Shown in pieces: positions 44,837-55,098 of a DNA stretch of 64,000 nucleotides (position 1 is its first letter; every line of letters begins with the position of its first letter). The notes under the pieces were generated by a model. That model was given only the letters and a program-made list of their open reading frames with translations, had not been told where the DNA came from and made no database searches. Both the position numbers and the translations under genes were made by a program. Source of the DNA: Microbacteriaceae bacterium (GTDB taxonomy: Bacteria; Actinomycetota; Actinomycetes; Actinomycetales; Microbacteriaceae). The stretch lies in assembly GCA_019639055.1 (NCBI GenBank), contig JAHBSP010000005.1, positions 1-64,000 on the forward strand, in the 5' to 3' direction.

Positions 44837-46489
44837 TTAAGCGTTTCTTCGAACGGTTAGTGGCATCCTGCGATCTTTACCAAAAGCGACTCTGCTGATG
44901 CGTGTTCCAGGTGCTGATTGCCTGCGTTTCCACTCTGAAGAAAGCACTAGCTTATTGACTCTCTCGACGGTGTTTGCATCGAAACCGGCAGTGATAATTT
45001 CACTGGCAGATAGGCGCTCAATTATCAATAACTCCAGAATCTGATCCAACAAAGCATATTCGGGAAGCGAATCCTGATCCTTTTGGTTTTCCCTAAGTTC
45101 AGCACTGGGTGGTTTTGTTATTGAGTTCTCTGGGATGGGTTCAGTTTTCCCCGCTAGGCGTGATTGCTCGTTTCTCCACTTAGAGAGCTCCCAAACTAGG
45201 GTCTTTGGGGCATCCTTTATCGGGGCAAAACCGCCGACAGAATCGCCGTACATGGTGGAATATCCGACAGCAACCTCGGTCTTATTGCCCGTTGTAAGGA
45301 CCAGCTGCCCCTCCATATTGGAAATTGACATCAAGACCATGCCACGGATTCTGGCTTGAGCATTTTCTGCAGCGATACCACTCAAGCCAAGCTGATCTAT
45401 TAGCGGAGTGACAAGTTCTTCAATTGTTTCAGTACGGTAGTGAATCCCCAGTCTGTTAGCGAGATCCTCAGCATCGGATACAGAATGCTCCGAAGAAAAC
45501 TTACTCGGCATGCTTACTCCGAACACTCTGGATGCGCCAATCGCGTCGACTGCGATAGTGGCACAAAGCGCCGAGTCAATTCCGCCAGAAAGACCGAGCA
45601 CCACAGCAGAGATTCGGTTCTTATCTAAGTAATCTCTTAACCCGAGTGTGAGTGCCCGCCAAATTTCTTCGTTTGTCTCAAGGTTCTCTGGGGCGGGATT
45701 CGCGGATTCAAAGATTACCGAATCCTGCCAGCTAATTCGCGCAGAGAAAGCATCTGATTCAAAACGTTTAGCACCAGCTTGAGGGTCGCCGTTTTTATCA
45801 ACAAGTATTGAACCACCATCGAAAACTAGGTCATCCTGGCCACCAACGTTATTCACATAGAGAATCGGTGACCCAATTTCGGCTGCTCGTGCTTTTAGTA
45901 GGGAGAGGCGTTCATCCTGCTTGCCAATTTCAAAGGGTGATGCGTTCAGAACCACTGTTAGGTCGACATTTTTTTCTGCAAGTTGTCTTACTGGACCTTC
46001 AAAATGCCACAGATCCTCGCAAATGATAAAACCTGTGCGAACATCGGCAATTTCCATAACCAGCGGCTCAGCACCGGGAGTAAAGATACGCTGTTCGTCA
46101 AACACTGAAAAATTCGGTAGATGCTGTTTCCGGTACTTGGCGATAACTTCACCGCGGTGCAAAATTGCTAGTGAATTGCTTGCAATGCGCGGTCCTTCCT
46201 GCTGCGCAAGCGCATCAACGAATCCGACAGCCAAGTAAATGTCTGCAAGACCCTCAGTAACTAAATTAGTAGCCAGATTATTTAGAGCATCGACGCTGGC
46301 GGTTACAAAATCTAGCTCGAATGCGAGGTCATCTACTGGATAACCGGTAAGAGCTAATTCTCCGGTGACAGCGAGCAGCGGATCGTTGGTAACAATACTT
46401 TTACAAGCCGAAATTATTTGATTGGCATTGCCTTGAAAATCCCCGACAATGGGATTAGTTTGCACTGCTGCTAACTGGATACTCCGCAT
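44837..46489 (-). CDS. nadE: Glutamine-dependent NAD+ synthetase
   Basis: A 550-residue two-domain enzyme converting nicotinic acid adenine dinucleotide to NAD with glutamine as nitrogen donor. The nitrilase-type glutaminase domain has the triad Glu44 (GELALTGYP), Lys121 (KYRKQHLPNF) and Cys157 (FIICEDLW). The synthetase domain has the pyrophosphate loop LGLSGGIDSALC (299-309). Start chosen at ATG 46489, where MRSIQLAAVQTNPIVGD begins the nitrilase fold; the open frame continues upstream into glnA2 without family similarity. It diverges from glnA2 across only 37 bp. Somewhat shorter than the mycobacterial enzyme of about 680 residues. Confidence 0.95.
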   Translation of the reverse strand: MRSIQLAAVQTNPIVGDFQGNANQIISACKSIVTNDPLLAVTGELALTGYPVDDLAFELDFVTASVDALNNLATNLVTEGLADIYLAVGFVDALAQQEGPRIASNSLAILHRGEVIAKYRKQHLPNFSVFDEQRIFTPGAEPLVMEIADVRTGFIICEDLWHFEGPVRQLAEKNVDLTVVLNASPFEIGKQDERLSLLKARAAEIGSPILYVNNVGGQDDLVFDGGSILVDKNGDPQAGAKRFESDAFSARISWQDSVIFESANPAPENLETNEEIWRALTLGLRDYLDKNRISAVVLGLSGGIDSALCATIAVDAIGASRVFGVSMPSKFSSEHSVSDAEDLANRLGIHYRTETIEELVTPLIDQLGLSGIAAENAQARIRGMVLMSISNMEGQLVLTTGNKTEVAVGYSTMYGDSVGGFAPIKDAPKTLVWELSKWRNEQSRLAGKTEPIPENSITKPPSAELRENQKDQDSLPEYALLDQILELLIIERLSASEIITAGFDANTVERVNKLVLSSEWKRRQSAPGTRISRVAFGKDRRMPLTVRRNA

Positions 46490-46526
46490 AACCATTAGCC
46501 TAATAGTTAGAAAAGAAAGGCTCGTA

Positions 46527-47855
46527 ATGGATAAGCAAAGCGATTTTGTGCTTAGAAGCATCGAGGACAAGGGGATCAAATTTGTTCGCCTCTGGTTCAC
46601 CGATGTTTTAGGCACGCTAAAGTCAATTTCAATTGCTCCAGCTGAAGTGGAAAAGGCATTCGCTGAGGGGATTGGAATCGACGGTTCTTCCATTCAAGGC
46701 TTTACCAGAGCCTTCGAGGCAGATGTATTGGCAAGACCTGATGCCTCAACTTTTCAAGAGCTTCCCTGGAGTAGTGGCACGGCAGCAACTGCACGAATGT
46801 TCTGCGACATTTACAATCCGGATGGACAGCCCACCTACTCCGACCCGCGCCAGGTCCTAAAGCGCTCACTTCAGAAAGCTGCGGATGCTGGTTTTACTTT
46901 TTTTGCGCATCCGGAAATTGAATTTTATTTACTGAAATCTATTGACCCAGACAATCTACAACCGGTAGATAACGCCGGATACTTTGATCACGTGCCCGGT
47001 GGAACTGCGCACGATTTCCGCCGCAAAGCCGTGCAGATGCTTGAGGATTTGGGTATACCGGTGGAGTTTAGCCACCACGAGATTGGCCCCGGTCAGAACG
47101 AAATAGATTTACGGAGTGCTGATGCACTAACAATGGCAGACAGCATCATGACTTTCCGCTCGGTTGTGAAAGAGGTGGCGATTGCCGAGGGAGTGCGCGC
47201 AACCTTTATGCCGAAGCCTTTCCAAAACTATCCGGGAAGCGGTATGCACACCCATCTCTCACTGTTTGAAGGTGAAAAGAACGCTTTTTATGAGGCTGGT
47301 GCACAGTACCAGCTTTCGAAGGTTGCACGCGGCTTTATTGCTGGGGTATTGCGCCACGCATCTGAAATTGCACTAGTGACTAACCAGTTCTCGAACTCTT
47401 ATAAGCGACTATGGGGTGGAGATGAAGCACCAAGCTTTGTTACCTGGGGGCACAATAACCGTAGTGCCTTAGTGCGTATTCCTATCTACAAACCGGGGAA
47501 GAGCCAGGCAGCCAGAATTGAGTACCGCGCTATGGATTCAGCGACTAACCCATATCTTGCCTTCGCTCTTATTCTTTCCGCCGGCTTGAAGGGAATTGCT
47601 GAGAATTTGGAATTACCGGATGAGGCAACTCACGATGTCTGGAATCTGACCGATGTTGAGCGTAAAGCATTCGGTTATGAATCACTTCCCCATTCACTAG
47701 CCGATGCCATCAAACTCGCCGAAGGCAGCGAACTTGTTGCCGAAGTTTTGGGGGAGCAAGCATTCGAATATGTGCTTAGTAACAAGCGCGAAGAATGGCA
47801 GCAGTACCGCAGGCAGATAACCAGATACGAGTTGGATCGCCATCTTGGCAATTAG
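46527..47855 (+). CDS. glnA2: Type I glutamine synthetase, GlnA2 class
   Basis: A 442-residue glutamine synthetase. Motifs are LWFTDVLGTLKS, GIDGSSIQGF, HPEIEFYL, FMPKPFQNYPGSGMHTHLSL and ARIEYRAMDSATNPYL, the last covering the active-site arginines. The site holding the regulatory adenylylated Tyr in GlnA1 reads ATHDVWNLTDVE here, with no Tyr, as in the GlnA2/GSI-alpha class. It overlaps the downstream glnE by 11 nt. Start ATG 46527 with GAAAGG six nt upstream. It may be feedback regulated or have a specialised role. Confidence 0.95.
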   Translation: MDKQSDFVLRSIEDKGIKFVRLWFTDVLGTLKSISIAPAEVEKAFAEGIGIDGSSIQGFTRAFEADVLARPDASTFQELPWSSGTAATARMFCDIYNPDGQPTYSDPRQVLKRSLQKAADAGFTFFAHPEIEFYLLKSIDPDNLQPVDNAGYFDHVPGGTAHDFRRKAVQMLEDLGIPVEFSHHEIGPGQNEIDLRSADALTMADSIMTFRSVVKEVAIAEGVRATFMPKPFQNYPGSGMHTHLSLFEGEKNAFYEAGAQYQLSKVARGFIAGVLRHASEIALVTNQFSNSYKRLWGGDEAPSFVTWGHNNRSALVRIPIYKPGKSQAARIEYRAMDSATNPYLAFALILSAGLKGIAENLELPDEATHDVWNLTDVERKAFGYESLPHSLADAIKLAEGSELVAEVLGEQAFEYVLSNKREEWQQYRRQITRYELDRHLGN

Positions 47856-50775
47856 CCGTAGCGCATTAGCTAAGGCTGGGTTCTTTGATCTGGAACAGTC
47901 TGCAAAGAACCTTGCTGAGCTTGTAGAGCACGGAAAAGCCAGCACAGATTCGCTGATTTCTGAGCTGAGTAAGGCGGCGGAACCTGATCAGGTTGTTTCA
48001 GGTCTATTGATGCTTGGACGGGTATCTGAGGAAAACCTAAAAGGCGCTCTCACTCCAGATTATTTACCTGAGGTTGTAAAAATTTTTGGTGCTTCTGCCG
48101 GTTTGATTGAATTCTTTTGCAGGCATCCGGAGCTGCTCAAGAAGCATGCCTCCAAGCCAGCGAAACTGCTTTCATTCTCTGAATATTGCAAACAGTTAAG
48201 GTCTACGGTTGCCGGTTCCAAAGGGGCAGAAGCCGGGCAATTATTGCGAAAAAGCTACCGTGAACAATTCGCAAAAATTGCTAGCTTCGATCTTTCTGAA
48301 CAGCCAACAATTGATTCACTTAGCAAAGTAACATCGGCTCTTTCTGATTTGGCTGCTGCAGCAATTGAAGTTGCTTTAGAGATTGCAAAAACAAAAATCT
48401 CTGCTGCTTCTGCTAGCAGAGCCAAGGTTTTAGACGACCTTGCTTTTGCAGTAATTGGCATGGGAAAGCTTGGTGCAGGGGAGCTCAACTATCTCAGCGA
48501 TGTCGATCTAATTTTTGTGGCCGCTAATTCAGAAGGACAACTTGAAGGTGAATACTTTGTGGTGGCTGAAGCACTCGCTAAAGAAGTCATAAAGATCCTT
48601 GACTCACCCGGAAAAGAACCTGGACTGTGGAAAGTAGATACCGCACTTCGTCCAGAAGGAAAGTCTGGAGCACTCGTTAGGAGTGTTGATTCACACCGAG
48701 CATATTATGAACGGTGGGCAGAAAGTTGGGAGTTTCAAGCCCTTTTAAAGGCTAGACCCATCGCTGGTGACTTTAGTCTTGGGGAAAAATACATTGAAGC
48801 ACTTTCGCCGATGCTTTGGAGCGTTTCTCAGCGAGATACTTTTGTAGCGGATGTGCAGGCAATGCGATCCAGGGTCACCTCAAACATTCCAAGTAACGAA
48901 GTAGATCGGCAACTAAAACTCGGTCCCGGCGGTTTGCGGGATATTGAGTTTACAATTCAGCTTCTCCAACTAGTGCACGGTAGAAGGGATGAAAGCATCC
49001 GGGCAAAGGACACTTTAGGCGGTATTAGCGCCCTTACAAGTGCCGGATACATTGGCAGGGAAGATGCCGCTGTTTTTGCACAGGATTATCTAGTGCTCAG
49101 GCTATTAGAGCACGGCCTGCAACTGCAAAACCTGCGCCGTGTGCAAGTGCTCCCTACAAGTGATAGAGAACTCCGACACCTTGCTCGGGTAGTTAGGCTC
49201 GCAACTACTTCCGAAGAGCTTCTTGAAAAATGGCAACAAACCAAGATCAGTGTCCGCCACTTACACACTAGACTTTTTTACGCTCCATTATTGAATGCTT
49301 CTAGCAATATTGATGACAGCCAATTGGAACTTTCCACTGAAGAGGCGACAGCCAGGCTTGCAGCGATTGGTTTTGCTGATCCGAATAATGCCCTAACTCA
49401 CATCAATGCGCTTACCCAAGGAGTGAGCAGACGAGCAGCAATTCACCGGCATCTGTTACCTGTGTTGCTGCAGTGGTTCGCTGAAGGAAACAACCCTGAT
49501 TTGGGATTGTTAACCTACCGAAGGTTGAGTGAAGAATTGGGGGAGAATAACTGGTGGCTGAGGATGCTACGAGACTCCCACTTAGCCGCCAAGCGTCTAG
49601 CAACACTGGTTACCAGCAGTAAATTTATTACCGATCTGTTGCTCAGTATCCCCGAATCAGCGGCGTGGTTGGGTGATGATAACGAGCTAACACCTCGGAG
49701 CCATGAAGCACTAGATGCTGAGGTTGTCGCGACTTCGGAACGCTATCCCAACAGCGCTGAACTAGCAACAGCACTTCGTACCCTAAGACGCAGAGAAGTA
49801 CTAAGGCTCGCAATTGGGTTCTTGTTGCAACTGATTGATGTGGTTCAGTTAGGTGATGGTATTTCTGCAGTGCACGCATCAATACTTAATGGGTTTGTAT
49901 CTGCGCTCAGACGTGAGAATCCATTAGCGTTCACAGTTATTGCAATGGGGCGTTTCGGGGGCTCAGAACTCGGTTTTAGCTCTGATTTGGATGTTATTTA
50001 CGTCTACGATCAAGAAGACTTGGATGAGGCGTTAGCAACCGAAAGAGCTAAGACAATTGTTTCCCAGCTTGGTCAATTAACTAGCGACCCGATTTTGCCA
50101 CTGGAATTAGACAGTGATTTACGACCTGAAGGTAAACAGGGTGCTCCGGTGAGAAGTCTGGACTCTTACCGTGAGTACTATTCCCGCTGGGGCGAATCTT
50201 GGGAGTCGCAGGCACTTCTCAGAGCAAGGCCAGTAGCCGGTGACGAAAAATTGGCGACAAAATTTGTGGAACTAATAAACGTTTATCGTTATCCAAAACA
50301 GCCAAAACCGGCCAGTGTCAAAGAAATTAGAGCGGTAAAGGCAAGAGTTGAATCTGAAAGGCTACCGCAGGGTGCGGATCCTAATCGCCACCTAAAACTT
50401 GGGCGTGGTTCTCTTAGCGATGTGGAATGGTTGGTACAGCTCTTGCAATTCATGTTTTCGAATGAGCATCCAAAGCTACAAACTACTTCCACGTTGAAAG
50501 CTCTCAGTGTTGCAACTGAAGCGGGACTTATTGACTCCAAAGAGGCCAATATACTAAGACGTTCATGGCGATTAGCAAGCTCTATTCGTTCAGCGTTGAT
50601 GCTTGCAAACGGTCGCCCAAGCGATATTTTGCCGATAGATCGCAACCAGCTGGAAGCGCTAGCTCGGATATTGGGATATCCCGCAGGTAGCGCATCCAAA
50701 CTGGAAGAGTTCTACTTAGCTACCACGCGAAAGGCGCGGCAGGTTTTTGAAAATAATTTTTACGCGCTGAAGTAG
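47845..50775 (+). CDS. glnE: Bifunctional glutamine synthetase adenylyltransferase/adenylyl-removing enzyme
   Basis: A 976-residue enzyme that adds AMP to, and removes it from, glutamine synthetase. Two nucleotidyltransferase domains are evident: [20 protein letters not shown] (about 208-227) with its C-terminal partner block [11 protein letters not shown], and [20 protein letters not shown] (about 701-720) with [11 protein letters not shown]. The Asp pairs of both active sites are intact. TTG at 47845 overlaps the glnA2 stop. Its last 16 bp overlap the convergent glnA1 gene, its likely target. Confidence 0.95.
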   Translation: MAISRSALAKAGFFDLEQSAKNLAELVEHGKASTDSLISELSKAAEPDQVVSGLLMLGRVSEENLKGALTPDYLPEVVKIFGASAGLIEFFCRHPELLKKHASKPAKLLSFSEYCKQLRSTVAGSKGAEAGQLLRKSYREQFAKIASFDLSEQPTIDSLSKVTSALSDLAAAAIEVALEIAKTKISAASASRAKVLDDLAFAVIGMGKLGAGELNYLSDVDLIFVAANSEGQLEGEYFVVAEALAKEVIKILDSPGKEPGLWKVDTALRPEGKSGALVRSVDSHRAYYERWAESWEFQALLKARPIAGDFSLGEKYIEALSPMLWSVSQRDTFVADVQAMRSRVTSNIPSNEVDRQLKLGPGGLRDIEFTIQLLQLVHGRRDESIRAKDTLGGISALTSAGYIGREDAAVFAQDYLVLRLLEHGLQLQNLRRVQVLPTSDRELRHLARVVRLATTSEELLEKWQQTKISVRHLHTRLFYAPLLNASSNIDDSQLELSTEEATARLAAIGFADPNNALTHINALTQGVSRRAAIHRHLLPVLLQWFAEGNNPDLGLLTYRRLSEELGENNWWLRMLRDSHLAAKRLATLVTSSKFITDLLLSIPESAAWLGDDNELTPRSHEALDAEVVATSERYPNSAELATALRTLRRREVLRLAIGFLLQLIDVVQLGDGISAVHASILNGFVSALRRENPLAFTVIAMGRFGGSELGFSSDLDVIYVYDQEDLDEALATERAKTIVSQLGQLTSDPILPLELDSDLRPEGKQGAPVRSLDSYREYYSRWGESWESQALLRARPVAGDEKLATKFVELINVYRYPKQPKPASVKEIRAVKARVESERLPQGADPNRHLKLGRGSLSDVEWLVQLLQFMFSNEHPKLQTTSTLKALSVATEAGLIDSKEANILRRSWRLASSIRSALMLANGRPSDILPIDRNQLEALARILGYPAGSASKLEEFYLATTRKARQVFENNFYALK

Positions 50776-52196
50776 AGCGAGTATTCGTAAGGGTGAGGCA
50801 TCGAAGCCATGGGCTGAATTTCAGCGGTGCGCTTGTATTCAATCCAAGTGTCGATTAGATCCTGGCTAAACACGTTTCCTGCTAGTAAGAATTCGTGATC
50901 TGCTTCAAGCGAAGCAAGCGCGCTTTCTAGGCTGGTGTGTAGCTGCGGAATACCCTTAGCTTCTTCTGCAGGAAGCTCGTAAAGATCCTTATCGATTGGA
51001 GCCAGTGGTTCAAGCCTGTTCTTAATGCCGTCAATACCTGCAAGCAGTAAAGCGGCATATGAAAGGTATGGGTTGCTGGTTGAATCTGGAACACGAAATT
51101 CGATTCGCTTTGCTTTCGGATTGGATCCGGTTACAGGGATGCGAATAGCAGCAGAGCGGTTACCTGAAGAGTAGACGAGGTTGATTGGTGCCTCATAACC
51201 TTTCACGAGTCGCTTGTAGCTGTTCATCGAAGGGTTAGTGAAGGCAAGAAGCGCCGGAGCATGTTTCAAAATTCCCCCGATATACCAACGGGCAATATCT
51301 GATAACCCAGCGTAACCTTTCTCGTCATAGAAGAGTGGCTTACCGCCCAGCCAAAGAGACTGGTGAACGTGCTGGCCACTGCCGTTATCGCCGTAAAGCG
51401 GTTTAGGCATAAAGGTAGCCACACGACCCCACTCTTCAGCTGTACCTTTCACAATGTATTTGAACTTGAGTAGGTCATCAGCGGCGTAAACAAGGGTGTT
51501 GAACTTGTAGTTGATTTCACCCTGACCGGCTGCGCCAACCTCGTGGTGGCTGCGTTCAACCTTAAGACCAACTTCCATCAAATTGGCGACAATATCATCG
51601 CGCATATCGGCATGCTGGTCGATAGGCGGAACCGGGAAGTAGCCTCCCTTTATAGGTGTCTTATTGGCTAGGTTGCCACCCTCTTCCTCACGTTCAGTGT
51701 TCCAAGCACCCTCACTAGAGTCAATGTGATAGAAACTCTTGTTTGTGCCAACGCTGTAACGAACATCGTCGAAAATATAAAACTCAGCCTCAGGACCGAA
51801 AAATGCGGTGTCGGCAATTCCAGTAGATGCTAGATACTGCTCCGCAAGCTTGGCGACCTGACGAGGGTCTTTCGCATAAATTTCGCCACTGCGTGGATCA
51901 TAAATGTCGTGGATGATTACCAGGGTTCTGCGCTGTCTAAAAGGATCCACGTATGCGGTAGAAATATCAGGGAGTAGCTGCAGGTCTGAATTGTTTATGG
52001 ACTGGAAACCGCGGATGGAAGAACCGTCGAACAGTTGACCATTTGTAAAGAACGACTCATCAATATCCTGAGCCGGAACATTGAAGTGATGCTGCAGACC
52101 GGGGAGGTCTGTGAAACGCACATCAATGTATTCAATATTGTTGTCAGAGATGAACTTTAGAACGTCCTGGGGGCTTGCAAAATTAGGGTTATGCAT
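50760..52196 (-). CDS. glnA: Type I glutamine synthetase, adenylylation-regulated (GlnA1)
   Basis: A 478-residue glutamine synthetase, the main ammonia-assimilating enzyme. Motifs are [51 protein letters not shown] and [16 protein letters not shown]. The adenylylation site is [11 protein letters not shown], with Tyr406. GlnE, encoded convergently, should control it. The N-terminal [19 protein letters not shown] is typical. The 110-bp upstream region shows no clear operator, although nitrogen control is likely. It corresponds to mycobacterial Rv2220. Confidence 0.97.
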   Translation of the reverse strand: MHNPNFASPQDVLKFISDNNIEYIDVRFTDLPGLQHHFNVPAQDIDESFFTNGQLFDGSSIRGFQSINNSDLQLLPDISTAYVDPFRQRRTLVIIHDIYDPRSGEIYAKDPRQVAKLAEQYLASTGIADTAFFGPEAEFYIFDDVRYSVGTNKSFYHIDSSEGAWNTEREEEGGNLANKTPIKGGYFPVPPIDQHADMRDDIVANLMEVGLKVERSHHEVGAAGQGEINYKFNTLVYAADDLLKFKYIVKGTAEEWGRVATFMPKPLYGDNGSGQHVHQSLWLGGKPLFYDEKGYAGLSDIARWYIGGILKHAPALLAFTNPSMNSYKRLVKGYEAPINLVYSSGNRSAAIRIPVTGSNPKAKRIEFRVPDSTSNPYLSYAALLLAGIDGIKNRLEPLAPIDKDLYELPAEEAKGIPQLHTSLESALASLEADHEFLLAGNVFSQDLIDTWIEYKRTAEIQPMASMPHPYEYSLYFSA

Positions 52197-52306
52197 CTAA
52201 AACCTTGCCTCAAAATAAGTTACGGATGGTAGGGATAATGTGGACAACAATTGCTGCTAAGGCGTTGTGTAGGCAATCATGAAAGTTTTAGAGAACTCAC
52301 TTCGCT

Positions 52307-53005
52307 TTAGCGTGGCTTCGGTGCGCGAACCTTGAAAGGGTCAATACCCTTAGGGATCGGCAAAGAAGTATTAGTTAATGCTTCCAAGCGGTTAGCAGTG
52401 GCTAAGACTTCTAACTTGTTTAGCTTCTTAGGAAGCTTTCCAAGTGCGCTATTGATTTTGTGCAAAGGGGTAGAACCTTCATCAGGTCCAACCCAAATGA
52501 CGCTGATTGGCACCTGCGGAACAGCCCTGTGTGTGCGCTTTTGTTCATCCTGCACCAGTTTATTGGTGCGTGAACGTGGACCTTCGCCGACTAATACAAC
52601 GCCGCCTTTACCGATTAGTCGGTAAACGGCATCCTGAGTCTTTGGGCTAACAGCTACAGGGATTTCGTTTGCTCTCCATCCGCGGCGTACCTGCGATCTC
52701 AGCACAGCGCCAACTGCGCCAGGCTGTCCCTCGATTCGTGAATAAGCAACCCGAGTTCCAATTCTTCCCAGAACTAGCATGAAGCCAAGCACACCGGCTA
52801 AAAGCGCGGTAACTGACCACAAAATGATTCCGAGGATGTTGCCTCCTGTTGTGAAGACAGCAAGCAGAACACCGGCAACCAGAGGGAGAACTGTGGCCAG
52901 AACTAGGTATAGAACATTCTTGCCATCAGCCTTAGCCACCATTTTGGTGACCTCAATAATCTGGCCAATCCGGGATTCTTTTTTCGGTTTATCGGTTTTT
53001 GCCAT
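52307..53005 (-). CDS. DUF4191 membrane protein
   Basis: A 232-residue actinobacterial protein of the DUF4191 family (Rv2219-like). A Lys-rich N terminus with RIGQIIEVTKMVAKAD precedes two transmembrane helices (about 34-53 and 58-80). The rest is cytosolic, with GWRANEIPVAVSPKTQDAVYRLIGKGGVVLVGEGP and a Lys/Leu-rich region near LGKLPKKLNKLEVL. Function is unknown. Its position upstream of glnA1 on the same strand matches Rv2219-glnA1 in mycobacteria. ATG at 53005. Confidence 0.88.
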   Translation of the reverse strand: MAKTDKPKKESRIGQIIEVTKMVAKADGKNVLYLVLATVLPLVAGVLLAVFTTGGNILGIILWSVTALLAGVLGFMLVLGRIGTRVAYSRIEGQPGAVGAVLRSQVRRGWRANEIPVAVSPKTQDAVYRLIGKGGVVLVGEGPRSRTNKLVQDEQKRTHRAVPQVPISVIWVGPDEGSTPLHKINSALGKLPKKLNKLEVLATANRLEALTNTSLPIPKGIDPFKVRAPKPR

Positions 53006-53115
53006 GAATCAAATCTATCTGAACCATCGCCCTAAAGAGGCTGATTAGCGCCAAGTTATCCACCAAATTTCAGATTGTTATAGCAGTTTTGTTTTTTCTC
53101 TGGCAGAACCGATGT

Positions 53116-53667
53116 ATGAAAGCGAATAAATCGGATTTTTCAGTCCCTGAGATTGTGCACGTTTTAGAAGAGTTTAGTAACTTTCGCCGTGTGCTTCTGA
53201 TGGTTGATGGTCAAAGAGTGCAAGCGATGCAGTCGCGGCGGAAATCTTGGAACTCAAAACTCGCGAAGTTGGCTGACCCTAAAGTTGTCAAGATGGTTTT
53301 TGATACTGAGGGACTACTGATGCTAATTCCGATTAACCATGCCACTTCTTTGGAGGAAACGGGTGCTGAAGAAAAGCACGATCTTGAGAAAACCGTTCAT
53401 AGGAACGGGATTCAAATTGAAGAGGTTTCAGCGGAAAGAGATGAAACAGCAGTAACTTTCGAGGACGAAAGTAAAGAGCTTTCAGGCATCCATGAAATGT
53501 TTGCATCGATTAGTGAGTTAGATAATCTTGAGGATGCGTTGATTCCCGAGTTTTTGAGGCCCACGCCAATTGCTGAAGAGCCTCCTCTAAACATCCGCTG
53601 GAAAGTAATAATCCCGGTAGCAATCATTTGTTTGACTGCGCCCGGGATTATTGTGGGAATTTTCTAG
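53116..53667 (+). CDS. Unrecognised tail-anchored protein
   Basis: I do not recognise this 183-residue protein. The N-terminal 75 residues look globular (VPEIVHVLEEFSNFRRVLLMV, KLADPKVVKMVFDTEGLLMLIPIN). An acidic low-complexity middle (about 78-150, rich in Glu and Asp) follows. A single C-terminal hydrophobic helix (WKVIIPVAIICLTAPGIIVG) ends at the last residues, so it is probably anchored by its tail with the bulk in the cytosol. Start at ATG 53116; an upstream in-frame start adds nine residues. No strong ribosome-binding site is seen. TATAGC (53079-53084) may be a -10 box. It converges on sucB with 12 bp between stops. Confidence 0.65.
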   Translation: MKANKSDFSVPEIVHVLEEFSNFRRVLLMVDGQRVQAMQSRRKSWNSKLAKLADPKVVKMVFDTEGLLMLIPINHATSLEETGAEEKHDLEKTVHRNGIQIEEVSAERDETAVTFEDESKELSGIHEMFASISELDNLEDALIPEFLRPTPIAEEPPLNIRWKVIIPVAIICLTAPGIIVGIF

Positions 53668-53679
53668 CTGACTGAGGGG

Positions 53680-55053
53680 CTAGATGCCTAGGTTTGATGC
53701 AAAGTTTGCATCTTCAAGACGTGACTTGATTGCGCCAAGGAATCTTGCTGCATCTGCACCGTCAATGATTCGGTGATCATAGGAGAGTGCTAGGTAAACC
53801 TTGGAGCGAATTGCAATCGCGGCGTTACCGTCAACCTCTACAACTGCAGGAACCTTAGAAACCACACCGGTCCCTAGAATTGCTGACTGCGGTAGAAATA
53901 CCAGTGGAGTGTCAAAGAGAGCTCCGCGGCTACCGGTGTTGGTGAGTGTGAAAGTTCCTCCAGATAGCTCGTCTGGCTTGAGCGTGTTGTTGCGGGTGCG
54001 CTCAGCTAGGTCTGCGATCTGTGCAGCAATTTCAGCGATGTTCAACTTGCCTGCGTCTTTCAACACAGGGGTTAGAAGTCCACGCTCAGTGTCTACAGCG
54101 ATGCTGATGTTTTCAGTTTCTGGGTAGACAATGTTTTCACCGTCAACATAAGCGTTGATTATCGGGTATTGCTGGAGTGCTTCTGCTGCGGCCAGTGCAA
54201 AGAATGGCAAGAATGAAAGCTTATTTCCGGTTTTCTGTAAGAATTCGTTCTTTACTTTGTCGCGTAAGTTAGCAACAGCCGTCACATCTGCTTCAACAAC
54301 AGTGGTTAGTTGCGCACTTGCTTGTAGTGAAGCTACTGCGCGCTGAGAGATAACCTTGCGTAGTCGAGACATGGTAGTAGTGGTTCCGCGAAGTGGTGAA
54401 ACCACTGCTACGGGTGCTGGCTTTGCTGCCACAGTGTTACCACTTGAAGCAGAAGGACCAGAAGCTGCAGCAAGCACGTCTTCTTTACGGATTCTCCCGC
54501 CAACTCCTGAACCTTGAAGAGCATCGAGGTTGACTCCGTGATCGTTTGCAAGTTTGCGAACGATTGGAGTGATGTAGCTTACATCGGCAGTTGATGCGAC
54601 AGAATCGCTTACTGGAGATGCTGGAGCTTCTGCAACAGGTGTCTCCACGACTGGTGCTGGAGCAACTGGTGCGGGGGATTCAACGACTGGTGCGGGGGAT
54701 TCAACAACAGGTGTAGGTGCCTCTGCAACTGGAGCAGGTGCAGCTGGTGCTGGTGTTTCTGCAACCAGAGCTGGTGATTCGGCTGCAGGAGCAGGTGCTG
54801 GGGCAGCTTCTTCTCCGGCCTCAGCAATAATTACCAGCGCGGTACCTACTTCAACGGTTTCGTCTTCCTGCACCAAAATCTCTTGGACGGTGCCGGCTAC
54901 GGGGCTAGGGATTTCAGTGTCTACTTTGTCTGTGGACACTTCAAGTAGTGGTTCGTCGACAGCAACGGCATCGCCGACCTGCTTTAGCCAACGGGTTACA
55001 GTCCCTTCGGTAACGCTTTCACCGAGTGCGGGAAGTGCTACTGACTGACTCAT
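53680..55053 (-). CDS. sucB: Dihydrolipoamide acyltransferase (E2, 2-oxoacid dehydrogenase)
   Basis: A 457-residue E2 component. One N-terminal lipoyl domain carries the lipoyl lysine in EVSTDKVDTEIPSP (Lys43). A long Ala/Pro/Val/Glu linker (about 83-148) follows, then the E3-binding domain (ITPIVRKLANDHGVNLDALQGSGVGGRIRKED region). The catalytic domain ends with YDHRIIDGADAARFLG, with the active His and Asp. It serves pyruvate and/or 2-oxoglutarate dehydrogenase, as DlaT does in mycobacteria, though DlaT has two lipoyl domains. lpdA lies directly upstream on the same strand, so E3 and E2 are co-transcribed. The linker contains a 21-bp tandem repeat. Confidence 0.94.
   Translation of the reverse strand: MSQSVALPALGESVTEGTVTRWLKQVGDAVAVDEPLLEVSTDKVDTEIPSPVAGTVQEILVQEDETVEVGTALVIIAEAGEEAAPAPAPAAESPALVAETPAPAAPAPVAEAPTPVVESPAPVVESPAPVAPAPVVETPVAEAPASPVSDSVASTADVSYITPIVRKLANDHGVNLDALQGSGVGGRIRKEDVLAAASGPSASSGNTVAAKPAPVAVVSPLRGTTTTMSRLRKVISQRAVASLQASAQLTTVVEADVTAVANLRDKVKNEFLQKTGNKLSFLPFFALAAAEALQQYPIINAYVDGENIVYPETENISIAVDTERGLLTPVLKDAGKLNIAEIAAQIADLAERTRNNTLKPDELSGGTFTLTNTGSRGALFDTPLVFLPQSAILGTGVVSKVPAVVEVDGNAAIAIRSKVYLALSYDHRIIDGADAARFLGAIKSRLEDANFASNLGI
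54665..54706. repeat. 21-bp tandem duplication in the E2 linker
   Basis: Two adjacent 21-bp units at 54665-54685 and 54686-54706 differ only at the last base. They encode two copies of a seven-residue Ala/Pro/Val/Glu/Ser unit within the flexible linker of sucB. Such repeats change linker length without altering the frame. Confidence 0.85.
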
Positions 55054-55098
55054 GGAAACTCCTTCTTAGATTCTTCTTAAGTCTACGGTTACCAGGGC

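Noticed and set aside
46449..46526. N-terminal extension of glnA2 into nadE
   Set aside because: Similarity and a well-spaced GAAAGG both point to the ATG at 46527.
46490..46693. N-terminal extension of nadE into glnA2
   Set aside because: The frame stays open by chance opposite glnA2. The nitrilase domain begins at the ATG at 46489.
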